Source of the DNA: an uncultured Lachnospiraceae bacterium
GTDB taxonomy: Bacteria; Bacillota; Clostridia; Lachnospirales; Lachnospiraceae
NCBI GenBank assembly: GCA_947177515.1
Contig: CAMWUU010000047.1
Span: forward strand, 1 to 13,716
Direction: 5' to 3'
Length of the DNA stretch: 13,716 nt
Under the pieces are notes generated by a model. It was not told the DNA's origin. It saw only the letters and a program-made list of their open reading frames with translations, and made no database searches. Of this stretch, positions 6,698-13,716 are shown piece by piece. The position numbers and the translations under genes were made by a program. How positions within the stretch are numbered: position 1 is the first letter of the stretch; every line of letters starts with the position of its first letter.

Positions 6698-6729
6698 AAA
6701 TGTAATAAAAGGATAGGAGGTGACAAAAC

Positions 6730-6753
6730 ATGTATTATTTTGGATATGTATAG
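6730..6753 (+). CDS. Seven-codon leader peptide candidate
   Basis: ATG follows a perfect AGGAGGTGA (6715-6723) at 6 nt and encodes MYYFGYV before TAG. Five of seven residues are aromatic or valine; three are tyrosine. A ribosome site this strong in front of so short a frame may serve translation-linked control of the operon, or be a leftover of a lost gene. It would be the first translated frame lying wholly beyond the invertible segment in the switched-on state. Confidence 0.35.
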   Translation: MYYFGYV

Positions 6754-6919
6754 TTTTTTAACTATCGAACGGAGGAAGTAAGGAAAATGCAAAGGGGATA
6801 AAAATATGGAATCGAAGATTTGAGGAAAAAGGGGTGAAGAATGAAAGAGCAGAAGGAAAAGACAAATGAATAAGGTTTTAATAAAACTGTGAATTGCAGT
6901 CGTTATGTTTGATTAATTA

Positions 6920-6961
6920 ATGAAAGGAGTGGCGAAGGCCACGATTCAGAGGGAAACTTAA
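6920..6961 (+). CDS. Thirteen-codon ORF overlapping the GTPase start
   Basis: MKGVAKATIQRET ends with TAA at 6959-6961, sharing its last A with the ATG of the first GTPase (TAATG), the usual sign of translational coupling. Its own ribosome site is weak. Inside it, GTGGC-GAAG-GCCAC (6929-6942) forms a 5-bp hairpin with a GAAG tetraloop, which could affect access to the AGAGGG site used by the downstream gene. Confidence 0.3.
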   Translation: MKGVAKATIQRET

Positions 6962-9618
6962 TGAATTACGAAAATGAAAAGAAAGAGTTAATTGAAAAAT
7001 TGTACATTCAAAGAGATGCCATCAAAAGTATCTTGGATTTGAAAGGTTATTCTCTTATTACAGAAGAAGTCAGGACAGGGTTATTAGAAAAGTTAAGTGA
7101 AGCTGAAGTTGTTCTCGCAAAGCTTGAAAAAAACGAGTTCGAAATTGCAGTTGTAGGTTTGGAAAAAGCTGGTAAGAGTTCTTTTTGCAACGCCTTAATT
7201 GAAAATGCACTGTTGCCAACGGATGAACAGCGTTGCACTTATACCTCCACCTGTATCGATTTCAGCAATGCGGAGAAAGGAACTGTTGAATTTTATACGG
7301 AGAAGGAGTTTGAAAAGGATTTTCAGGACAAACTCAAAAAACTTGGTATAAAAGATCCTGGGACATATACCTTATCCTATATGACAAAATCAAAATATGA
7401 AGAACTGTATGAGGGTGTTGATGAAGAAAAGAAAAGGCTTTATGATTCATCAATTAATCAGGAATTACAAGATATTTTAAAGTATAAACAGGAACTGAAT
7501 CAATATCTTGGACACAAACCAATTAGTTTTGAAGGTGAGAGATTAAATTCAAATGAGTTTAAGGAATTTATTGTAAAGCCTTGCAGGGCAATGGCAGTGA
7601 AAGAAGTTAGAATCAGTTCTTCGCTTTTGGACAAAATGCCCAACGTGAAAATTTATGATGTTCCTGGTTTTAATTCACCAACAGAAATGCACCGTATTCA
7701 GACAAGAAACAAGATGTTTCGTGCGGATGCCATTATTTTGATCGCCAATGCAGATACCCCAAGTATTACTGCTGATCTTTTAAAAATATTTAAGGACTCT
7801 GATAATGACGGGACTGCTTTACACCAAAAATTATTTGTGTTTGAAAACAAAGCAGATCGGTCAAATAAATTGGAGCACAATATCGGACAAATATTTTATG
7901 AGTGGGGAGAAAAGTATAAAATATTATCTGATCATTCGCGTTTCTTCTTTGGTTCATCCAATGCACATCTGCAAAGTATTGGTAAACTTGAACCTGGGGA
8001 CAGCACGGATTATCGAAGAGCTATGTTGGAACGTTTTAATGCCCTTTCAAGTGAATATTCTAAAATTAAGGAGAATGCCCTGGAACAAAATGGATTTGGG
8101 ATTATCGCGTTAAGAAGGGCGTTGGAAACCTATAACGCCAGCGAGCGTTTTAATGTACTTAAGGGGAGGATTAACAGGTATCAAAATGAACTCAACAAAT
8201 TACTTAATCATCTTCTTGATCAAATAAATCCAAATGAATCGGATTTATTTGAAAATATTAATGCGGAAGAAGTAATTCGTTTGCTGCGCGAGTTTACAAG
8301 TAAAGCCATAAAGGAGTTAAATCATTACCGGGATGCGCATAAGATTGAAGTTCTTAGTAACAAACCCCTGTCAAACGCTCTTGCTCATTACATTGAGGAA
8401 AATGTAAATTTCGATTATTATGCGGATTTTATTGATGAGAAAATGGACGAGGGAAAAAAGGAACTGAACATTATTGTAGCTAATGAACGGGAAAATATCA
8501 GTATTAGTAAAATTGAGAATAAACTGCGGGATAAGATTTTTTCTGAAATGTATGAAAAAGATTTTTTTACAAAAGCCAATGCTATAGTTTCCAATGTTCA
8601 TGGAGAAAGCAAAGCACATATTCTTGCTATTATTATGAATGCATTGGGACTTAACGAAGACTCGAAAGTCTATGACAGGATAAAACAAGAACTTATGGAG
8701 GAGTTAAAAGAAGAGATTGATTTTGGATTATCGTCGAATCATTACCAGAGTTTGATTGAACGTTACTCCCGTGATATTTACGAGATACTGATTGGACAGC
8801 CCTATTCTGCCGACCGCTACAACAGATTTTATGAAAGCATAGATTCCTATTTCAGTATGTCGGTTTTTTATGATAACAGGATAGAGCCTACGGCAAAATC
8901 TGATATTAGGGAAATTGCTGCAAAGCCACTTGCAAACAATGGATTTTGTTATCAACTGCTAAGCCATAATTTAATATCCAAAAACTTGGACATTGCGGAA
9001 GAAAATGCCAAAAACTATATTCTTTCCCATCTGAATTTGAAGGAATTATCGAAAGAAGTTGTTAGCCTTGTTTCGAAATTGGTGCGGGCAGATGTAAGCA
9101 AAGCGGAGGAAACAACTGCAAGTATAGTAGACCATGTTATTCAGATGGATAGTTTAAATAATCCTGTTAACTGTAACGCAGACTTAAAAAATGAGTTGCG
9201 TGAGAAGCTAAGCTCCTTTAAAGACAGGCCTTGTATACACAATGCTGATATTATTGACAAAGAGAAATTTATTGGAGTTTACAATGCAAGTTTTAACTCT
9301 GACAGAACTTATGCTGATATCATTCAAAATCTTAGGGACGACATTGAAGTATTGAGGGATTCTTTGTTGCATTGCTTTATCAGGGCATTATCCTTGGAAA
9401 CACCGTATATTGCCAAGGAATATATTATTATTGAAAATGTGAAAAAATATATTGCTTCAGAGAAATTTGATAAATTTTTGGTACGAAACACCAGATATAT
9501 TCGTTCCGAAAAATTTGGTGAGATTGAAAACCAAAAACTCGAGCATAACAGAAATGTAAAATGCTGGGAGGAAATCGAAAAAATAAAAAATACCATAAAT
9601 GGTATGGTAATGGATTGA
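6961..9618 (+). CDS. Dynamin-like GTPase, first of a pair
   Basis: An 885-aa large GTPase. The N-terminal GTPase domain shows all main motifs: P-loop GLEKAGKSS (Gly66-Ser73; Lys72 binds phosphate), a threonine-rich G2 region CTYTSTC (about 92-98), G3 DVPGF (233-237), the dynamin form DxPG, and G4 NKAD (296-299). The remaining 580 residues are helical and charged, as in the stalk and bundle domains of bacterial dynamin-like proteins. No signal peptide or clear membrane-spanning helix is visible, so membrane contact would be peripheral. Members bind, bend or tubulate lipid membranes on GTP binding. Gly-Leu-Glu-Lys in the P-loop resembles the LeoA/DLP type more than small Ras-like proteins. It starts at ATG with AGAGGG 7 nt before. 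It is followed after 16 bp by a second, quite different GTPase, in the arrangement of paired bacterial dynamins. Confidence 0.85.
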   Translation: MNYENEKKELIEKLYIQRDAIKSILDLKGYSLITEEVRTGLLEKLSEAEVVLAKLEKNEFEIAVVGLEKAGKSSFCNALIENALLPTDEQRCTYTSTCIDFSNAEKGTVEFYTEKEFEKDFQDKLKKLGIKDPGTYTLSYMTKSKYEELYEGVDEEKKRLYDSSINQELQDILKYKQELNQYLGHKPISFEGERLNSNEFKEFIVKPCRAMAVKEVRISSSLLDKMPNVKIYDVPGFNSPTEMHRIQTRNKMFRADAIILIANADTPSITADLLKIFKDSDNDGTALHQKLFVFENKADRSNKLEHNIGQIFYEWGEKYKILSDHSRFFFGSSNAHLQSIGKLEPGDSTDYRRAMLERFNALSSEYSKIKENALEQNGFGIIALRRALETYNASERFNVLKGRINRYQNELNKLLNHLLDQINPNESDLFENINAEEVIRLLREFTSKAIKELNHYRDAHKIEVLSNKPLSNALAHYIEENVNFDYYADFIDEKMDEGKKELNIIVANERENISISKIENKLRDKIFSEMYEKDFFTKANAIVSNVHGESKAHILAIIMNALGLNEDSKVYDRIKQELMEELKEEIDFGLSSNHYQSLIERYSRDIYEILIGQPYSADRYNRFYESIDSYFSMSVFYDNRIEPTAKSDIREIAAKPLANNGFCYQLLSHNLISKNLDIAEENAKNYILSHLNLKELSKEVVSLVSKLVRADVSKAEETTASIVDHVIQMDSLNNPVNCNADLKNELREKLSSFKDRPCIHNADIIDKEKFIGVYNASFNSDRTYADIIQNLRDDIEVLRDSLLHCFIRALSLETPYIAKEYIIIENVKKYIASEKFDKFLVRNTRYIRSEKFGEIENQKLEHNRNVKCWEEIEKIKNTINGMVMD

Positions 9619-9634
9619 TTGGAGGATTTTAAAC

Positions 9635-12391
9635 ATGGAATTTATAAAACTTGATGGAAAGAATGTAAAAAGCGATGCAGAGAGAATCCGCAATATCTTT
9701 AATTCTGGTAAAAAAGAAATGGTATATGTTCTTACCGCTTCTGAATTTAAACTGTATGCCTATATTGATGCTTTAAAGGAAAATGGAATTGACGATGAGA
9801 TTATGTTTGAACTCAAAATCTGCTACGAAAGACGAAATCTGAAACTTACTTTTATTCGGGGCAATTCAGCATTCGAGAAAAAAATATCTTCTATAACTGA
9901 ACTGCTAGAAAAACTGAACGGTGTACCTAGCAGCATTATAGTAGAGGATAATGACCGCGGTACTCTGGCGGAGGTAGCACAACAGTTGGTATATATTGGT
10001 TATCCACTGACTTCTGTGAATATCATGCTGCGCAGGGAAGCCAAAGATATGCAGAAAACGAAGCGTTTTATGGCAAATATCGATGAAATTGCGGTTTCGA
10101 TTGACACGGCGATTACAAACATTGATAATCTGTGGAATCAATGGGAAAACTCGCATATTTTATCAGAAGAAAAGCAAACCTTTTTGGATATTGTATCCAA
10201 GGCTCGTCAAAATTGTTCAACAATTAAAGAAAAAGTAGAAAGAGCAAAAAGTGTTGAAATGAGCATAGCGGTTGCTGCAATTAAAAAAACGGGCAAAAGT
10301 GTAATTGTTAATAGTATGATAAAAGGAGAAATTGCACCAACAAGTTTGACCCTTGCGACACCGAATAACTGCATCTATAGGAAAAGCCCAGATGCGGAAT
10401 ATCATCTTACATATAATGGGAAAAGAACCAATTATTTGACAGCTAAGGAGATTTATGACATAATTGGTAAGGAATTTAAAAAAGCGCAGGATGACACACA
10501 GAATGCTCTTTGTATTCCAGATATGGAAATTGAGTATGTTACAGATGGAAATAATTTTGATACATTTACAGTGTATGATACTCCTGGTCCAGGTCTTGCG
10601 GGCGCAGATCATGGAGAGGCGGCATACAAAGCAATGGCAATATGTGATGTTGCTGTTTTTGCAATCGATTATACAAAGTTTTTAACAGAAGACGAAGTCC
10701 ATTTCTTGAAAGATGTTAAAAATCAGTTTAATCAAAACCAAAAATTTGCTTCCCTGATATTTGCGGTTAATAAAATGGATTTGCGTTTTGATGATGCGAA
10801 TTCGGTAAAATCGACTGTGTATGCAGTGGATCTTATTCGGACAAAGCTTATTAATATTGATGATATGTACAAAGATTGTATTATTTTTGCAACTTCTGCA
10901 CTACAATATTATAATACCATAGACTGCGAAAAACATTGTGAAGATTTTGCAAGGTCATCGAATCTTGTAGATAATATCAGAAGCCTGATAAGGAATCAAT
11001 CAAAAGGTGTGATTCAGGGGGAAATGACAAAACTTAAACATATTATAGATAATTATGAGCTGCTAATCGGGAAAGATAAGATAACTTCTGATGATTTGAA
11101 GAGATATAGTGGTATGCCAGATTTGCTTAATTATGCAGCATACATTTGTCAATCAAAGGCAAGGGATGAAATTGTCAATAATATTACTGTTACTATTGAC
11201 TTACACCAAAAAGCACTCAAAGCAATCTGTGATCACATCGAAAATATCGATAAATTAATTGCCCATGATGAAGAGCAAATTAAAGAAGTAAAAGAGATTA
11301 TTGAGAAATATTATAATTTCGTAAAAAATATACTTCACGAAAAGATCTATAAGTCTGAGGTGTTACCCATAAATAGTGAATTTGTTAGTATTCGGCATTA
11401 TATGGGAAAGGAGGAAAGCGTTGACTTTAATGAACTGGAAAAAGGGATGAGATCAATTATTTTGGATAGATATAAAAAGCAAATGGATGTTTATAACAGA
11501 ATATTTGATTTTATAGAATATAATACTTTTAAGTCTATTAATAGTTATTTGGATAAATATGTTAGGGAGGGAGTGATCGAAGAATTAGAAATAAATGCAA
11601 TAATGGAGAAAGTATATTCATCCAAGACAATAGAGGGTTATGTTAAAAGTTTTGTCGAAACAGCACTAAGGGAGAATGACAAAGAAAACAGGGGTGGAAT
11701 TGAAAGATTAGGAAACGAGATTACTTGTTTAATAAAGAAGCGAATGTCAATAATACAATTAGCGTCGGAAGAATGCAGTGAAAAGCTTAACAAATTGAAT
11801 ATTTCATTAGCGATTCCTGAAATCCCTGATTTTGAATTTGATTTGCCAGAGTATACTGTGGGTTCCCTTGATTTTACTAATATTCATGTTAATATTGATG
11901 ATAGGGATATAAGGCGGTTATTTGTCGGAGAAAAATTAGGTGGATTTTCACAATTTTGGCGCAATTTAAGGAGTTTCAAATTCCAGCATAAACACTATAA
12001 GTTTGAGAAGATGAAATATGAAGATTATAGGAAAGAATTTCGTAAGTTGAAAGCGGATATAGAAGACACTTTGGATAAGGTTATAGATAGGGATGGAAAG
12101 TATGTTTCTGTTTATGATATTCTTCTTGACAAGAATGAACGGCTTGCTGATATTTTCAAGGAATCAATGAAGGAAATTTGGACGGATTTTTCAAAGTTTT
12201 TGAGTATACTAAGAGGTTCAGTAGAGAACTTTTCCAGTCTGGTTGATGATACAGAAAAGCATCGTAAGAATATTGAAATTCATAATCAGCAAAAGAAATT
12301 TATCATGGAGCTTGATAATTGTTCCAGAGATTTTACATTGATATGGGATTCGATTTTAAAATGTATTGATACAGAGGAGGCTAACCGATGA
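9635..12391 (+). CDS. Dynamin-like GTPase, second of a pair, with N-terminal extension
   Basis: A 918-aa large GTPase. Unlike its partner it has about 205 residues ahead of the GTPase domain, including an alpha/beta-looking stretch (1-135) and a helical neck. The motifs are P-loop AAIKKTGKS (Ala215, Lys221, Ser222; the usual first glycine is alanine), G2 region around SLTLATPNN (about 235-243), G3 DTPGPG (315-320) and G4 NKMD (379-382). A long coiled-coil-like helix follows (about 525-580). Residues 769-790 (GGFSQFWRNLRSFKFQHKHY) are aromatic and basic and could be the lipid-binding tip. The start has GGAGGA 8 nt upstream; its end overlaps the next gene by 4 bp. The pair probably forms hetero-oligomers at the membrane, inferred from known paired dynamin-like proteins; defence against phage is one possible role. 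Confidence 0.85.
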   Translation: MEFIKLDGKNVKSDAERIRNIFNSGKKEMVYVLTASEFKLYAYIDALKENGIDDEIMFELKICYERRNLKLTFIRGNSAFEKKISSITELLEKLNGVPSSIIVEDNDRGTLAEVAQQLVYIGYPLTSVNIMLRREAKDMQKTKRFMANIDEIAVSIDTAITNIDNLWNQWENSHILSEEKQTFLDIVSKARQNCSTIKEKVERAKSVEMSIAVAAIKKTGKSVIVNSMIKGEIAPTSLTLATPNNCIYRKSPDAEYHLTYNGKRTNYLTAKEIYDIIGKEFKKAQDDTQNALCIPDMEIEYVTDGNNFDTFTVYDTPGPGLAGADHGEAAYKAMAICDVAVFAIDYTKFLTEDEVHFLKDVKNQFNQNQKFASLIFAVNKMDLRFDDANSVKSTVYAVDLIRTKLINIDDMYKDCIIFATSALQYYNTIDCEKHCEDFARSSNLVDNIRSLIRNQSKGVIQGEMTKLKHIIDNYELLIGKDKITSDDLKRYSGMPDLLNYAAYICQSKARDEIVNNITVTIDLHQKALKAICDHIENIDKLIAHDEEQIKEVKEIIEKYYNFVKNILHEKIYKSEVLPINSEFVSIRHYMGKEESVDFNELEKGMRSIILDRYKKQMDVYNRIFDFIEYNTFKSINSYLDKYVREGVIEELEINAIMEKVYSSKTIEGYVKSFVETALRENDKENRGGIERLGNEITCLIKKRMSIIQLASEECSEKLNKLNISLAIPEIPDFEFDLPEYTVGSLDFTNIHVNIDDRDIRRLFVGEKLGGFSQFWRNLRSFKFQHKHYKFEKMKYEDYRKEFRKLKADIEDTLDKVIDRDGKYVSVYDILLDKNERLADIFKESMKEIWTDFSKFLSILRGSVENFSSLVDDTEKHRKNIEIHNQQKKFIMELDNCSRDFTLIWDSILKCIDTEEANR

Positions 12392-13068
12392 ATTTTTTTT
12401 CTCCGATTTATTTCGATACAGTGAGGATGCGGGCAAACAATCTTTTATTGTCACTTGCTTCGGTGATTGTTTTTAAAAAAGATGAATTTCGGGTTTCTTT
12501 AGAAAGTGAAAACGCACACAGGACAAATGAGATACTGATTTATAATATTACTAAACTTATGCATATTGATAATGTTCATCTTGCTATGGGGGAACTTGTA
12601 AACAAGTTCCCAGTGCTTAATATTGATCTTTCAAATGCGGTAAGTATTAAAGAGAAGGTGGTTGTCACTGGAAAATATGTTGATCAAATGCTTGAAATAG
12701 CACAGAAGAGCAGATCCTCAGAACATGATAATATAAGGGATGCAAATAGCAATAGGAAGGGGGGAAAGCGTTATGATCGTAGGTCAAAAACAATATATGA
12801 AGGTCAAAGTGGTTTAGAAAGAAATAAGGATCAAGTGGAAAGGCATAAAAGTGACAAAATAAGGGATAAATCGTTTATAGAAACGGTTATAGAAATAGTT
12901 AAAAAGGTTGGAGGAACAGTTGGATTTTTTTCAAAGAAAGTTAAAAAAGGGAAAAATGTAAAATCGGGAAATTCAAATAAAGAATTTCCGGCAGTTACTG
13001 CTGATGATGTAAAAGCAATAAAAATCATTCGCGAACTTTCAAAAATATATAATACAGTTGGTAATTAA
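12388..13068 (+). CDS. Unknown 226-aa charged protein, third gene of the dynamin operon
   Basis: I do not recognise this family. The N-terminal 110 residues look folded: MNFFSPIYFDTVRMRANNLL, a hydrophobic LLLSLASVIVF (18-28), and a helical part ending VTGKYVDQMLEIAQ. The middle (about 115-165) is disordered and highly charged with many K, R, D and N. The end has an amphipathic helix FIETVIEIVKKVGGTVGFFS and a lysine-rich patch KKVKKGKNVK, then a short helix KAIKIIRELSKIYNTV. Such a basic amphipathic tail may touch membrane lipids or nucleic acid. ATG overlaps the preceding TGA (ATGA) with GAGGAGG 7 nt upstream, so translation is coupled to the second GTPase, which suggests a partner or adaptor of it. 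Confidence 0.75.
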   Translation: MNFFSPIYFDTVRMRANNLLLSLASVIVFKKDEFRVSLESENAHRTNEILIYNITKLMHIDNVHLAMGELVNKFPVLNIDLSNAVSIKEKVVVTGKYVDQMLEIAQKSRSSEHDNIRDANSNRKGGKRYDRRSKTIYEGQSGLERNKDQVERHKSDKIRDKSFIETVIEIVKKVGGTVGFFSKKVKKGKNVKSGNSNKEFPAVTADDVKAIKIIRELSKIYNTVGN

Positions 13069-13551
13069 AGTTGGATCAAAATTCAATTTTTAACCAATCC
13101 TGCGACGTTTATATTTAAAAGAAACAAAGGTAATCTTGACGGATAAAGTACATTCTGGATAAATGTGACTGTATTATAAAATATTTTGATGGTTAGCCTT
13201 ACTTGTCTACATTATGTATAGGCAAATGCAGCCAACTATCTTGATAATACTACATACTAAATATTGATTGGACAATTATCAGAATTTTACAGAGAAATTG
13301 TTCTGATTGTTTGTTCTGGTATTGGAGCATGTCAGAAGGCTTTTTCCTATTAACTATGCACGTAAAATTTGCTGGAGATTTGTAACAGCGGAAGAAGGCG
13401 TAGCAGAAGTTACGATAATTGAATTCAGTGTGAAGACGATTCAGATTGTAAAACAAATTTGATAACCAGCCCACACTGTTGGATTAAGGAAAAAATAGTT
13501 TTTAGACATGCCCTGATCAATAACTATTTTGATTATAAGGAGATAGATAAA
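13069..13551. other. Intergenic region, 483 bp, no convincing gene
   Basis: No good gene is seen. A weak A+T-rich dyad (TTGG 13071-13074 / CCAA 13094-13097 with AAAA/TTTT inside) may end the operon. A promoter-like pair, TTGACG (13136-13141) and TAAATG (13160-13165) at 18 bp, reads right. ACAAT-tat-CAGAA (13272-13284) pairs with TTCTGATTGT (13301-13310) as a bulged hairpin. A frame of 51 codons (13307-13462) lacks a ribosome site and may be a gene remnant. Confidence 0.5.
13492..13530. promoter_or_regulatory. Inverted repeat before the last gene
   Basis: AAAATAGTT (13492-13500) and AACTATTTT (13522-13530) are perfect 9-bp inverted copies 21 bp apart. The right arm ends 9 bp before the ribosome site of the next gene, and TAGACA (13503-13508) to TATTTT (13525-13530) gives a weak promoter at 16 bp that the repeat would cover. 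It fits an operator, or a leader hairpin. Confidence 0.35.
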
Positions 13552-13716
13552 ATGTTATCGGTAGTTTTTGATTTGGACGAATTAGCTGAACAGAGCGGGG
13601 AAAGTATACAATTCGCCCAAAATATAATAAGTGATTTAAATACAATATTAATTACTAGTAATACTGAAAAAATTGTTAGTGTGATGAAAAAAATAAAAAT
13701 TGATCTCTCTTTTTGC
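13552..13716 (+). CDS. Possible HAD-like protein, N-terminal part (runs off window)
   Basis: 55 codons are open to the window end. AAGGAG lies 8 nt before ATG. The first strand VVFDLDE (4-10) has the D-x-D shape of HAD-superfamily motif I, where the first Asp would take the phosphate. It is followed by a helix and a second strand NTILITSNTEKI (about 29-40), which matches motif II (hydrophobic strand ending in S/T). Both fit a HAD phosphatase-like fold but are short and common. Metal-site motif IV is outside the window. The relation to the dynamin operon is unknown; it is separated by about 480 bp and probably has its own promoter. Confidence 0.45.
   Translation, partial: MLSVVFDLDELAEQSGESIQFAQNIISDLNTILITSNTEKIVSVMKKIKIDLSFC

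Larger units (their letters stand above)
6609..6960 (+). other. Operon leader with a series of mini-ORFs
   Basis: These 352 bp between the recombinase and the first GTPase gene hold no full gene. They contain the right inverted repeat and six short reading frames: 6658-6705 (15 codons, AGGAGAAGG upstream, crossing the repeat), 6730-6753 (7), 6787-6801 (4, GGAGGAAGTAAGGA upstream), 6806-6823 (5), 6841-6873 (10, AAAGGGGTGAA upstream) and 6920-6961 (13, overlapping the GTPase start). I see no good + strand promoter after the right repeat; the pairs present are poor matches. A small palindrome, AACCGTCGGTT (6620-6630), follows the recombinase stop, but without a T-run. Confidence 0.5.

Noticed and set aside
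9590..9605. Palindrome ATACCATAAATGGTAT at the end of the first GTPase gene as terminator or operator
   Set aside because: It is short, inside coding sequence, has no T-run, and the operon clearly continues.
13307..13462. 51-codon frame as a real gene
   Set aside because: It has no ribosome site and no ATG start nearby, and no family is recognisable; mentioned only as a possible remnant.
1..13716. CRISPR arrays, tRNA or rRNA genes
   Set aside because: No spaced direct repeats and no cloverleaf or rRNA-like sequence noticed on either strand by eye.

Overview
The window looks like a low-to-moderate GC Clostridia chromosome, probably Lachnospiraceae. The grounds are strong AGGAGG-type ribosome sites, occasional TTG starts, A+T-rich spacers and the protein families present. 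The organism assignment is an inference from style, not a sequence match.

Left part (1-5150): small enzymes and one regulator, all on the + strand and separately spaced. They are the 3' end of a SAM methyltransferase, a protein with two MerR-type DNA-binding domains, an alpha/beta-hydrolase (esterase type), an APH-like phosphotransferase, a GNAT acetyltransferase and a nucleoside phosphorylase. The hydrolase promoter has a 20-bp spacer containing a centred dyad, as MerR-type activators use. Two leaders carry fresh-looking perfect or near-perfect tandem duplications. The block ends in a strong hairpin with T-tracts on both strands.

Centre (5160-6960): a complete tyrosine recombinase gene lies between two perfect 23-bp inverted repeats (5264-5286 and 6675-6697). 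Inside the segment, next to the left repeat, is an exact consensus promoter (TTGACA, 17 bp, TATAAT) on the minus strand. It now points left, out of the segment and into the bidirectional terminator. If the segment inverted, the same promoter would point right, towards the operon that starts at 6961. This is the structure of an invertible promoter switch that carries its own recombinase, and the present arrangement reads as OFF.

Right part (6961-13068): a tightly coupled three-gene operon encodes two large, different dynamin-like GTPases (885 and 918 aa) and a 226-aa charged protein of unknown family. It is visibly richer in A+T than the left part, which suggests acquired DNA. Paired bacterial dynamin-like proteins are known from the LeoABC/Eleos type of anti-phage system, so a membrane-acting defence function is plausible but not shown here. 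Its leader (6698-6960) holds a run of mini-ORFs with good ribosome sites, the last overlapping the first GTPase start.

End (13069-13716): about 480 bp without a convincing gene but with dyads and promoter-like sequences, then the start of a gene with a HAD-like N-terminus that runs off the window.

Main hypothesis: a phase-variable dynamin-pair system, switched by a self-contained inverting cassette.
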